NCBI GenBank assembly: GCA_963700925.1
Contig: OY969553.1
Span: forward strand, 1 to 64,000
Reading direction: 5' to 3'
Source: CAWJMD01 sp963700925
Lineage (GTDB): Bacteria; Actinomycetota; Actinomycetes; Actinomycetales; CAWJMD01
DNA: 64,000 nt
Part shown: in pieces, positions 1 to 7,341 of the stretch
How the letters are laid out: the number at the start of each line of letters is the position of its first letter
Numbering within the stretch: the first letter of the stretch is position 1
Notes under the pieces: model-generated
Database searches by the model: none
What the model was told of the DNA's origin: nothing
What the model saw: only the letters and a program-made list of their open reading frames with translations
Program-made: the position numbers and the translations under genes

Positions 1-721
1 CGAAGTTCGCACTTACAGGCGGTGGGACACGTTGGACCCACGCGTCGAGGAGCCCTTCGATATCTGCTGGCACGAGGTCGGCACCTGGCGGAAGAGCGAA
101 GGCACGGAAGAACCCAGGCAGCCTCGCCCTGTCCGTTCCCCGGAGAAGTGCCTGCGACTGCGGCAGCCCGACGTACCTGTGACCGAGTGCGAACGCCGTG
201 GGGAGACCGCGGGATCCCTCGTGGTGCACGAGGTAGTCGTTGACCGCTCGCCAAAAGGCCTCGCTGTGCTTGCGGAACGGCGCGATCAGTGGACTGCGTT
301 GCGCATCATGGACGCCTAAGTAGTCAAACAGGCGGGGCATGTACGCGTGCGACGCTGGGCTCGCGTCGGATCCCATCGAGTACGCGGCGACCGTGAAACT
401 GCCGAGCAAGGCCGTAACCGGAGGGGCCTCGTCGAGAAGCTCGCGCCGGTGTGCCGCTTCGCGAAGTGACGATCTCCAGCGACTCAATGCCTCTGAGTGG
501 GCGTTGAAAGCGCTGCTGGCCGAGGCCCCGAGGGAGTCGCGCACCGCGGAGGCCAGAGCCTGCGGGCCGCCGTCCCCTTCACCTAGTTCCCGTGCCACCT
601 GGTCGAGGAGCGCCGGTTCGACATCGAGGTACGCGGGACCGTCCGCGGTCTCCTCGCTGAACCAGCGAGCGGCTAGCGCGGCGTTCCATGCGATGTAGCG
701 GGCCCATGCTTCCTCTGGCAT
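1..721 (-). CDS. Unrecognised protein, partial (C-terminus outside window)
   Basis: An open frame runs on the minus strand from ATG at 721 to the left edge, giving 240 residues with no stop. A strong AGGAGGGG ribosome-binding site lies just before the ATG, and codon use matches the neighbours. The visible part begins MPEEAWARYIAWNAALA and is rich in Trp, Ala and Arg. It has a helical-looking segment around FRKHSEAFWRAVNDYLVHH and no signal peptide or membrane segment. I do not recognise the family. It follows vsr by 166 bp on the same strand, so it is probably the last visible member of the defence operon; that role is inferred from position only. Confidence 0.75.
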   Translation of the reverse strand, partial: MPEEAWARYIAWNAALAARWFSEETADGPAYLDVEPALLDQVARELGEGDGGPQALASAVRDSLGASASSAFNAHSEALSRWRSSLREAAHRRELLDEAPPVTALLGSFTVAAYSMGSDASPASHAYMPRLFDYLGVHDAQRSPLIAPFRKHSEAFWRAVNDYLVHHEGSRGLPTAFALGHRYVGLPQSQALLRGTDRARLPGFFRAFALPPGADLVPADIEGLLDAWVQRVPPPVSANF

Positions 722-887
722 CTTGCCCCTCCTCGGGCAACCACCACCCATTGCCGCTTCGTCGGCCTCTTAGGACCCTAGCGACGACTATGAAAATGTG
801 GCATTTCGAGAGGCCGGACCCAGCCCTGGGAGCTTGTCAGTCGGGCCACCCGCGTCAACGCCATGGAGACACCGTGCAGCAATGTCA

Positions 888-1322
888 TTAATGACCGGGA
901 CTGGTGACTGCGGCAACCACGATCTCGACCGCCTCCTCAACCCGCTGGTGTTCCCAGATTCGGACGACCGCCACCCTGCGCCTCGAAGGCAGCGTCCACC
1001 TCGCGATCGCGCGCCACGTTTGCGGGCGGCTCGGCGTTCCACCAGTCGTCATTGGCTCGAGGGCGAGTTCCGTGCTCCGGACACGCGTGCCAGAAGCATC
1101 CGTCAACAAAAACGGCGACCCGGGCTCTGGTGAAGACGATGTCGATGGTGCGGCGCCGCTGCCCGGGTACTGGATAGTGCACCCGATAGCGCAGGCCGCG
1201 CCGATACAGGGCCTGGCGTAGGGCGACCTCTGGCGCAGCGTCCCGCCTGGCCAGGGCGCTCAGCCGAGCGGAGTGGCCGGCGCCGAACCGCCAGGGTGCG
1301 TTGGAACTACGGGTGGGCTCAT
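888..1322 (-). pseudogene. vsr: Very short patch repair (Vsr-type) endonuclease, two frame breaks
   Basis: Vsr nicks at T:G mismatches that arise when 5-methylcytosine deaminates, and it usually accompanies a C5 methyltransferase, as here. The ATG at 1322 overlaps the stop of the upstream gene (ATGA). The N-terminus (MSPPVVPTHPGGS) is in one frame. The core, containing ARRDAAPEVALR, RRRTIDIVFTRARVAVFVDG, CFWHACPEHGT and NDDWW, is in a second frame from about 1270. The tail VVRIWEHQRVEEAVEIVV is in a third frame from about 985. The three parts together make about 145 residues, the usual Vsr length. The simplest reading is one base lost near 1270 and one gained near 985. Either the gene is decaying or the assembly carries indels. 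Confidence 0.8.
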
Positions 1323-1636
1323 CGTCTCAGGAGGAACTGCACCGTACCGAGCACGGCCATCAGGCCCTCCTTGGTGACCGTCGCGCCGCGCGACTCGTAG
1401 TCGGGATACCACGTGAACCCAGCAGCTTCGACGATCGCACGCGCCATCTGCGGCTTCCCGAGGCGCCTGTCGAGACCCATCCCGAGTCGATCGTTGACGA
1501 GTTCGAAGATGCGTCGAGGTTCGGTGCTTCCGGTAGACATACCCGGGGCCTCGACGCCCAGGCATCTTGCAATCTCCGCGACGATGTCAACCTTCCTCGC
1601 GGACGCCCAGTACAGATCGACGCGTGGCTCTCTCAT
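1319..1636 (-). CDS. Small restriction-associated protein (105 aa), possibly DNA-binding
   Basis: A 105-residue protein that starts one base after the stop of the preceding gene and ends in an ATGA overlap with vsr, so it is translated as part of the operon. The C-terminal half reads GKPQMARAIVEAAGFTW followed by SRGATVTKEGLMAVLG. This resembles a short helical module (Lys-Pro-x-x-Ala-x-x-Ile ... Gly-x-Thr-Val-Thr-x-x-Gly-Leu) that I associate with N-terminal regions of some restriction enzymes, but I cannot confirm the match without a profile search. No catalytic motif, signal peptide or membrane segment is seen. A specificity or accessory subunit is a reasonable guess. Confidence 0.65.
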   Translation of the reverse strand: MREPRVDLYWASARKVDIVAEIARCLGVEAPGMSTGSTEPRRIFELVNDRLGMGLDRRLGKPQMARAIVEAAGFTWYPDYESRGATVTKEGLMAVLGTVQFLLRR

Positions 1637-1637
1637 C

Positions 1638-2501
1638 TCACTGGTCCTGGCTCAACTCTGTCACCCAGTTCCTCGTCCAGGCGGAGGAAGCGGCAAGCCT
1701 CGGTGTGGAATCGTGCGCCACTAGACTCGACAGTCGTACCCGGTCGAACACCATGGTGCGCGCGCTGAGCGCGTTCCAGCGTTCACCGTGAGGCACAACG
1801 CTCGGAACGGCGAGAGCCGTCAAAGGTGGGGTGTCGAGGCGGAGCCAGCCCGCCCAGACCCGCAGGTCGACATCTCCCGCCTTGTGGTCGTAGCGGTCCT
1901 CGAGGGTGCACTGGGTGAGCATCACGGGGAAGCCGGGCCGGCCGTCCTCGAAGGGTCTCCAGGCGACGACATCCACTCCACCGTCCTTACGGTAAGGCGG
2001 TCTGTACGCAGCGCCGATCTCGACACCCATCTCCTTGGCGAGCCATCTGATCGCGTCGGGGAACTCCGGTGGCCGCCCTTCGTCTGATGGCCAGCCAAAC
2101 CGCACAACGCGTGTTCTGTCGCCGAAGAGTCCGCTCATCGCCGCCGCGGTTACCTGCTCTAGGTGGAGCGCGGTGGCAGACAGCGGCTCTAGCCGCCGGA
2201 CTGGACTAGGGGGTGAGAGCAACAGCAGAGTCACGTAGGGGTGATCTGCAGCGTTGGGGCGTGCGGCGACACCGTTGGCGACTCTGTAGGGGTAGAGCGT
2301 GCCGAGGATCTGCATCCTGCTTCGCATTGTCTGCAAGGCGATCGAGAGGTCTGCTTGGCGGGCGCCGCTCGCGAGCGCCAGTTCGGTGAGTTCGTCGATT
2401 CCGAGCGCGACGCCTCGCACCAACGCCAGCAGTTCGAGCCAGTCAGCGACGTCGGTACCGGCGTTGCTGGCGGGGCGAAGGTCAGGCATCGCCGAGTGCA
2501 T
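1638..2501 (-). CDS. Possible restriction nuclease of the defence operon (287 aa)
   Basis: Open frame of 287 residues; a second in-frame ATG at 2489 (MPDLRPAS) is also a plausible start, since both lie at the end of the preceding ParB-like gene. The N-terminal half is helical. The region YRKDGGVDVVAWRPF, then LTQCTLEDRYDHKAGD, has the spacing of a PD-(D/E)XK fold core: an acidic residue in a turn after a strand, then a second strand carrying the next catalytic position. However, the usual E-x-K is replaced by Q-C. Nuclease function is therefore inference from fold pattern and from position in a methyltransferase/Z1/Vsr operon. It overlaps its upstream neighbour by 20 bp and is followed one base later by the 105-residue gene. 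Confidence 0.7.
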   Translation of the reverse strand: MHSAMPDLRPASNAGTDVADWLELLALVRGVALGIDELTELALASGARQADLSIALQTMRSRMQILGTLYPYRVANGVAARPNAADHPYVTLLLLSPPSPVRRLEPLSATALHLEQVTAAAMSGLFGDRTRVVRFGWPSDEGRPPEFPDAIRWLAKEMGVEIGAAYRPPYRKDGGVDVVAWRPFEDGRPGFPVMLTQCTLEDRYDHKAGDVDLRVWAGWLRLDTPPLTALAVPSVVPHGERWNALSARTMVFDRVRLSSLVAHDSTPRLAASSAWTRNWVTELSQDQ

Positions 2502-3585
2502 CTAACACGCCGTCGGCTGCGGTGCGGACCTCCTCGGCCAGCGCAATCACCTCGTCGTCGGACGCGTAGTCAGCGGCGTCCTGCAGTGCCGCGGTCAGCA
2601 TGTTGCGGCTGGACCGCAGTCGGTTGACGAGGCGCCCTCTCGGGTCGTCACTGGCCTCCTTGACCTGTTGCAGAGCGGATTCCAGCTTTGCCCCGTCGCG
2701 CAGTGCCCGCAAGCCCGTCTCGTTGTCGACGACGTTGCCCAACTTGCTGATCTCGCGCGAGTCTCCTATCACTGGCTCGACTTCCCCGTCCCCGTATATC
2801 CAGGTCAGCAACTCGCGCAACTCATCGACCCTGTCCTCGGGGATAGGTGAAGTCCCTGGTTCGCTCTGCGATCCGATGGGCGCACCGATGTGGTTGCGGA
2901 GCTTCGTGGTGTTCATCGCCACCGTCAGCAGGGAGAAGGCCTCCTCCAGCGGGCCGGTCTCCATGCCAAGCTCGCGAGCTTGCTTGGCGATGGCTTGGTC
3001 TCGGTACAGGTTGCCCACCTTCGTCTTGTCGATGCCGATCATGTCGGCGACTTGGGCGTAGGTCATGGCGTCGTTGTCCACGAGGTCGGCGACGTACCTC
3101 GCCTGGGCAAAGGGCTGCCACTGCAGGATTCCGGAGATGTGCCGGTAGCCGATGATGGGCGTAGCCGAGGCGCGGTTCGGCAGCAAGACGACCGGGATCA
3201 GGTCGTCGGGTTCGATCGTCGCTCGAGTGGCGAGCTGATCCCACGGCTTCGGGTTGGCGAACTCGGCGCGGACGCCGTTGTCGACCAGTCCCAGCAAGGC
3301 TGTCAGTCGACGGTTCCCCTCGACCACCGTCCACGTGCCGGCCTCGTCAGAACCTTCAATGACGATAAGTGGCTCGCTGCCGAAGAACCCATGGGCTGCG
3401 ATCGACTCGGCGACGGTCAGCGCGTCGAAGCCGAGTTCGAGATGTACGGCGAGCTCCTCCTGGTCGCCACCTCTGATGTTCTCGGGAAGCCGGGGGTTCT
3501 GTGTGTCAAGTCGCAGTAGCCGCAATGGAACTCGACGCGGCTCCCCCATCGATCGGATGTCCTTGCTTGTGTCGACCATGCTCAT
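2482..3585 (-). CDS. ParB/sulfiredoxin-like nuclease-domain protein (367 aa)
   Basis: The N-terminal 120 residues form a ParB-type domain: VPLRLLRLDTQNPR, then IAAHGFFGSEPLIVIEG and the hallmark VVEGNRRLTALLGL. A helix-turn-helix-like stretch follows (MTYAQVADMIGIDKTKVGNL, about 175-195), and the C-terminus is helical and acidic. It is not near a parA gene, so chromosome partitioning is unlikely. Proteins of this type also occur in restriction and DNA-modification operons. The ATG at 3585 overlaps the Z1 stop (ATGA); a second ATG two codons on is equally possible. Role in the operon unknown: DNA binding or ATP/CTP-dependent processing can be suggested but not shown. Confidence 0.8.
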   Translation of the reverse strand: MSMVDTSKDIRSMGEPRRVPLRLLRLDTQNPRLPENIRGGDQEELAVHLELGFDALTVAESIAAHGFFGSEPLIVIEGSDEAGTWTVVEGNRRLTALLGLVDNGVRAEFANPKPWDQLATRATIEPDDLIPVVLLPNRASATPIIGYRHISGILQWQPFAQARYVADLVDNDAMTYAQVADMIGIDKTKVGNLYRDQAIAKQARELGMETGPLEEAFSLLTVAMNTTKLRNHIGAPIGSQSEPGTSPIPEDRVDELRELLTWIYGDGEVEPVIGDSREISKLGNVVDNETGLRALRDGAKLESALQQVKEASDDPRGRLVNRLRSSRNMLTAALQDAADYASDDEVIALAEEVRTAADGVLDALGDA

Positions 3586-5649
3586 CCCCTCCTGACGATG
3601 GTGCGTTCTCCAGCGTGCAGGGCAAGCGTCATGATGGCCAGTTCGTCACCAGCCCCTCGCGGCTTGACCCAGTGGACCTGTACGACGACGCGGTCTGGGT
3701 GTTCGTCAACCCCGCCCACCGCTCTGTCGCCGGGGTAGAAGGGCTTTCCCACCCTTGGCGATGGGTCTGCACCCTGCAACAGGTTGACGAAGCCGAGTTC
3801 GGCGTCCCACTCGCGTTCCCGCGCCCCGCCTTCGGGGTGTCGCAGAAGCACGACCGGCGTCAAGGTTGAGTCCCTTCGTCGCAGAAGTGCGATGAGGTCC
3901 TCGTGAGCCCAGCCAGGGCTGGAGCCCTCGGTGGCGCCCTCCCATGGCACCAGCAGCCGCTCCACGAGGCCATGGAGGTCCAACTCGAGCGTCGGGTGGT
4001 GCAGGCGACCATACGAACGTGACGGAGCGTCAAGCAGCCCGATGTCGCGGACCAACGCATTGTTTGTCTCGCCATGCTCAAACGAGGGGCGGCGCAGCTG
4101 GTGCCAGCCTGGTCCCCTGTTGAAGCGCGTGAGCGAGCCAAGCACGTTCTGCCTTGTGGGCCGCGCCCCGGCCGGCAACAGCAGCCCAACCTCCCTAGCC
4201 CAGGAGCCCACGTCGTGGCCTGCGTCGAGCCAGTCACGTAGCCGCGCTCGTAGGTCGTATTCGGTATCGACTGTCTCGCGCAGCACCTTGATCGTCCGCG
4301 GCGTGGCGAAGAACTGGCAGTAGGGAAGCAGGTCACTCCGGTAGCCGAAGGCGCGGGCGCGTTGCTCCAGGGTGTCCACTTGCGGGCTGGGCGGGCGGTT
4401 CATGTAGGTGACGGTGAGTCCCTCGACAGTGAATCCTCTGTCGAGTTTGTTGCCTCCAACGAGGACGTGAACCGGCGCGACCGTCCACTCGACCTTGTTG
4501 ACATCACTCGCCGAATTGACCAGCCAGAGCGTCGTCTCCCCGAGCACATGCCGGACCTGCTCGAGGAAGTCTTCTTCAGGGAGATCGGGCGCCCCCAGGT
4601 CGACGATCCGTCGACGTTCGGCAAGCACTTCGGCAGGCAGGGCGCTGGCGGCATGAGCCCCGGAGGCCGAGCGAGACCACTGCTTGAACAGCCGCTGCAG
4701 GAGGAAGTGATACCGCTCCTGCACGTCGTTGCGCTGAGTTGAGTGCACCAGCATCGACACTGGTGGGTCCGCCACGCCCGTCCCCAGCAGGAGCGCAGTC
4801 CCGGCGATGAAGTTGCCCGCGGCCGAGACGAGCGACTTCGGAAGTTGTGTCGGTGCACTCTTTGGCTTCTGCTCGTCCAACGACGGGATGGGTCGGACAA
4901 CAACGTCAGCGTGATCGACGAAGAACTCCCGACCGCCGGTGTACCCGGGGCCGGGGTGCAGCAGTTCGACGAAGTCCGGTCGCAAGGTGTCGTCGGGCGC
5001 GAGTAGCAAGGGGGCGTACGGAGTTGCCGTGAACTGCACGTACAGGTGCCTGGGCGCCGCCTCTCGAAGGGCGCCGATGGCGGCGTAGGTGCGCGACTCG
5101 GCCGCCTTGGATACTTCAGTGTTGAGGCTGGCCTGGTCAGCCTCGTCGTCGATGATGAGCACCGGCGTGTCCTCGCCGGCTAGCTTCAGCACCTCTGCCA
5201 ATGCGTTGATGCGTCCGGCGTGCTTCAGCACAGGCATCAGCACGGCACGGCCACGATCCAGCCAGTCTGCGTAGTTCCTTCGCCTTGGTCGTGCCGGCGG
5301 CGTTCGGCATCTCAACCCAGCGGTAGTCGTGACGCCGGCCACCCAGGCCTAACGCCTCGCGCAGACGCTCGCTGTTCTGGTCCAGAAGGAGGTTGGTGGA
5401 CCCCAAGAGGGCTACCACCACGCGGTATCCCTCGTCGCAGGCGAGAGCCGTCAAAGTGGTGATCGCGGTTGTCTTGCCGGACTGCACGTACCCCAGCGCC
5501 AGGCCTGTGCGGCCGGCGCCGCCGTTGGGATCAAGCGGGCCGTGCCCCAGGATCCTTCCGGCTGTTGACCACAGGCCGTCTCGGGTCCCGTTGTCCAAGC
5601 GTCGCTGCGCGAGGCTGACGTCTAGCCGGTCCTGCTCCCCGTGATCCAT
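3582..5649 (-). pseudogene. Z1-domain ATPase of a restriction system, one frame break
   Basis: Z1 proteins join a superfamily-2 helicase-type ATPase to the Z1 domain and sit in predicted restriction systems. The ATG at 5649 lies one base after the methyltransferase stop. The first frame (5649 to about 5277) carries Walker A in GYVQSGKTTAI. The second frame (about 5276 to 3582) carries Walker B-like LIIDDEADQ, YVQFTATPY, and a motif VI-like stretch QVDTLEQRARAFGYR after GGNKLDRGFTVEGL. The two parts join cleanly at K-A-K/N-Y-A-D if one G near 5277 is removed, giving about 688 residues. As written, the protein would stop soon after Walker A and could not hydrolyse ATP. The break may be a true mutation or an assembly indel. 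Confidence 0.82.
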
Positions 5650-5650
5650 C

Positions 5651-7006
5651 TCAGGCGCTTCGTCGCTGCTTCCCCGCCGCCTGGGGCAGTTCCGGGGCGT
5701 CACCCCGGGCGAGGACCGCGTCCCGGATCTGCGGAGCGACATCCGGGTCCGACAGCACATGACGGCGGAAGACGTGGTATGCCGCACCTACAGACACACC
5801 GTTGCCTAGTTGCTTGTACGTCGCTGCGTCTGGCTGCTCCCCGAAGTCGAACCACTCCGGCAGTCCCTGGAGACGGGCCGCCTCGCCAGGGGTCATGCGA
5901 CGCCTCCGTGGGCCGAGCACGCTCGTCTGTGTGATGGCGACAAGGGCTGGAGCATAAGTGGGCCTCTTCGCCCTGATACCGCTGGGGCGGAAATGCATCA
6001 CGCAGTTCCACAGCGACGCCTCGTCCTGGGCCTGCCACTCCAACTTGCGCCGCGAGACCGGGAAATCGAAGAACTCCGGGTGCCGGCTCCACCAGGTCTC
6101 GATCACGTCCTGGTGCTGCACGTAGAACGCGCTGTTCTTGCGCAGGAAGTCGGCCTTCCATGTCGGGGTCCCGCGAGGAACCCGGGGCCGCTCCCTCCAG
6201 GCATCAGCCCACAGCGGAAATCCCGGAAGGCGATCACCTGACCGCGCCTCCAACAGAGCCTGCACCAGCTCGTCCCAGACGTCCACCCATTCGACCTCCG
6301 CGCCGCTCAGCCGATAGCGGGCGGTCGTGGGCGACTCCTGATCCAACGGAAGGTGCTCCTCCAGGGACCACGCCGAGGGATCCCAGGTTCCGCCTGCCGC
6401 GGTCCTGACCACGGTGGGTGCGACATCAGTGTCCCGCCATGCCTGATTAGGGCCGACGTAGGTTCCGAGGATGAAGACCCTGTCCCGCACCTGGGGCGCA
6501 CCGCCGGCGCTCGGGTGGATGCGATGGGGACTCAGCACGGACGGAGTGGACGACACCCTGTAGCCGAGATCCCGCAGCGTGGCGACGATGGTGTGCCAGG
6601 TCTCGAAGTGACGAGGACCCGCGAGGTTGCGCACGTTCTCCAAGAGGATCACCGAGGGGCGTCGCGCCTCGAGCATGCGCGCGATGTTGAAGAACAGTGT
6701 CCCGCGCGTCTCGTTGATCCCTCGCTGATGCCCCGACTTGCTGAACGGCTGACACGGGAACCCGGCGCACAACACATCGAGTTCGGGCACCCACGAACCC
6801 ACCTGGGGCTCGGTGAGGGCAACGATGTCACCCTCCACGACCGGTCTCCCCGGGGCCGGCCGGACCTCGTGCCCCCAGTTGCGCTCGTACACCTGAGCGG
6901 CTTCTCGGTCTATCTCCGAGACGAAGACGCACTTCCCGCCGCTGGCGGACATGGCACCGTGAAAGCCGCCGATCCCGGCGAATAGATCGGCAAAGGAGAA
7001 CGACAT
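5651..7006 (-). CDS. C5 cytosine DNA methyltransferase
   Basis: Transfers methyl groups to carbon 5 of cytosine in a specific DNA sequence, protecting the host from the linked nuclease. The 451-residue frame is intact and has the family motifs in order: FADLFAGIGGFHGAM (motif I), the catalytic GFPCQPFSKSG (motif IV), LLENVRNL (motif VI), QVRDRVFILG (motif VIII), and RLQGLPEWFDFG with QLGNGVSVGAAYHVF (motifs IX-X). The variable target-recognition region, about residues 215-330, contains WRERPRVPRGTPTWKADF; the target site cannot be read from it. It is the first gene of the minus-strand defence operon and is followed one base later by Z1. The vsr gene downstream fits a C5 methylase. Confidence 0.95.
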   Translation of the reverse strand: MSFSFADLFAGIGGFHGAMSASGGKCVFVSEIDREAAQVYERNWGHEVRPAPGRPVVEGDIVALTEPQVGSWVPELDVLCAGFPCQPFSKSGHQRGINETRGTLFFNIARMLEARRPSVILLENVRNLAGPRHFETWHTIVATLRDLGYRVSSTPSVLSPHRIHPSAGGAPQVRDRVFILGTYVGPNQAWRDTDVAPTVVRTAAGGTWDPSAWSLEEHLPLDQESPTTARYRLSGAEVEWVDVWDELVQALLEARSGDRLPGFPLWADAWRERPRVPRGTPTWKADFLRKNSAFYVQHQDVIETWWSRHPEFFDFPVSRRKLEWQAQDEASLWNCVMHFRPSGIRAKRPTYAPALVAITQTSVLGPRRRRMTPGEAARLQGLPEWFDFGEQPDAATYKQLGNGVSVGAAYHVFRRHVLSDPDVAPQIRDAVLARGDAPELPQAAGKQRRSA

Positions 7007-7341
7007 GATCCGAGCTTACCTGCCCCGCGAGTCGACGCTAGACACTGTCCCGAGGACGCGCCGAGGCAAACTGAAACAGGCGAAGGCGCGTGCAACCGAC
7101 CAGTGAGACAGCCATGCAGTGGCTCGTCCGCGCATTGTTCTCGTTGTCCTTTCAGAGTGAACACCGCCCACCCGCGCGCGCGAGCCTCCCATGGCCGGCG
7201 AGCGCTGAGGGCTCGCCCCACTGACGACCGCCCCAGGCCCCTGCGACGGATGTTCCACTGACATCTGTCCGGTCAACCGGGCGCCACCGTCAGAAGTGGC
7301 GGGCTCGGCCCGAGCCGAACCCGCCACTCCGGCAGGCGAAC
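7007..7341. other. Intergenic region between nrdJ and the defence operon
   Basis: About 335 bp without a convincing gene. Minus-strand ORFs here have atypical composition and no known motif. It should hold the promoter of the methyltransferase operon and, near its right end, a strong inverted repeat that probably terminates nrdJ transcription. No integration site, tRNA fragment or terminal repeat was seen at the island boundary. Confidence 0.5.
7295..7328. terminator. Hairpin terminator after nrdJ
   Basis: Inverted repeat AGTGGCGGG ... CCCGCCACT with an extended GC-rich stem (TCGG/CCGA) and a short loop, 14 bp downstream of the corrected nrdJ stop. No clear T-tract, which is common for actinobacterial terminators. 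Confidence 0.65.

Noticed and set aside
2482..3585. ParB-like protein as a chromosome-partition protein
   Set aside because: No parA or parS-like sites nearby, and it is embedded in a methyltransferase/Z1 operon.
1..7006. Prophage or integrative element
   Set aside because: No integrase, att repeats, tRNA target or structural phage genes were found; the left boundary is outside the window.
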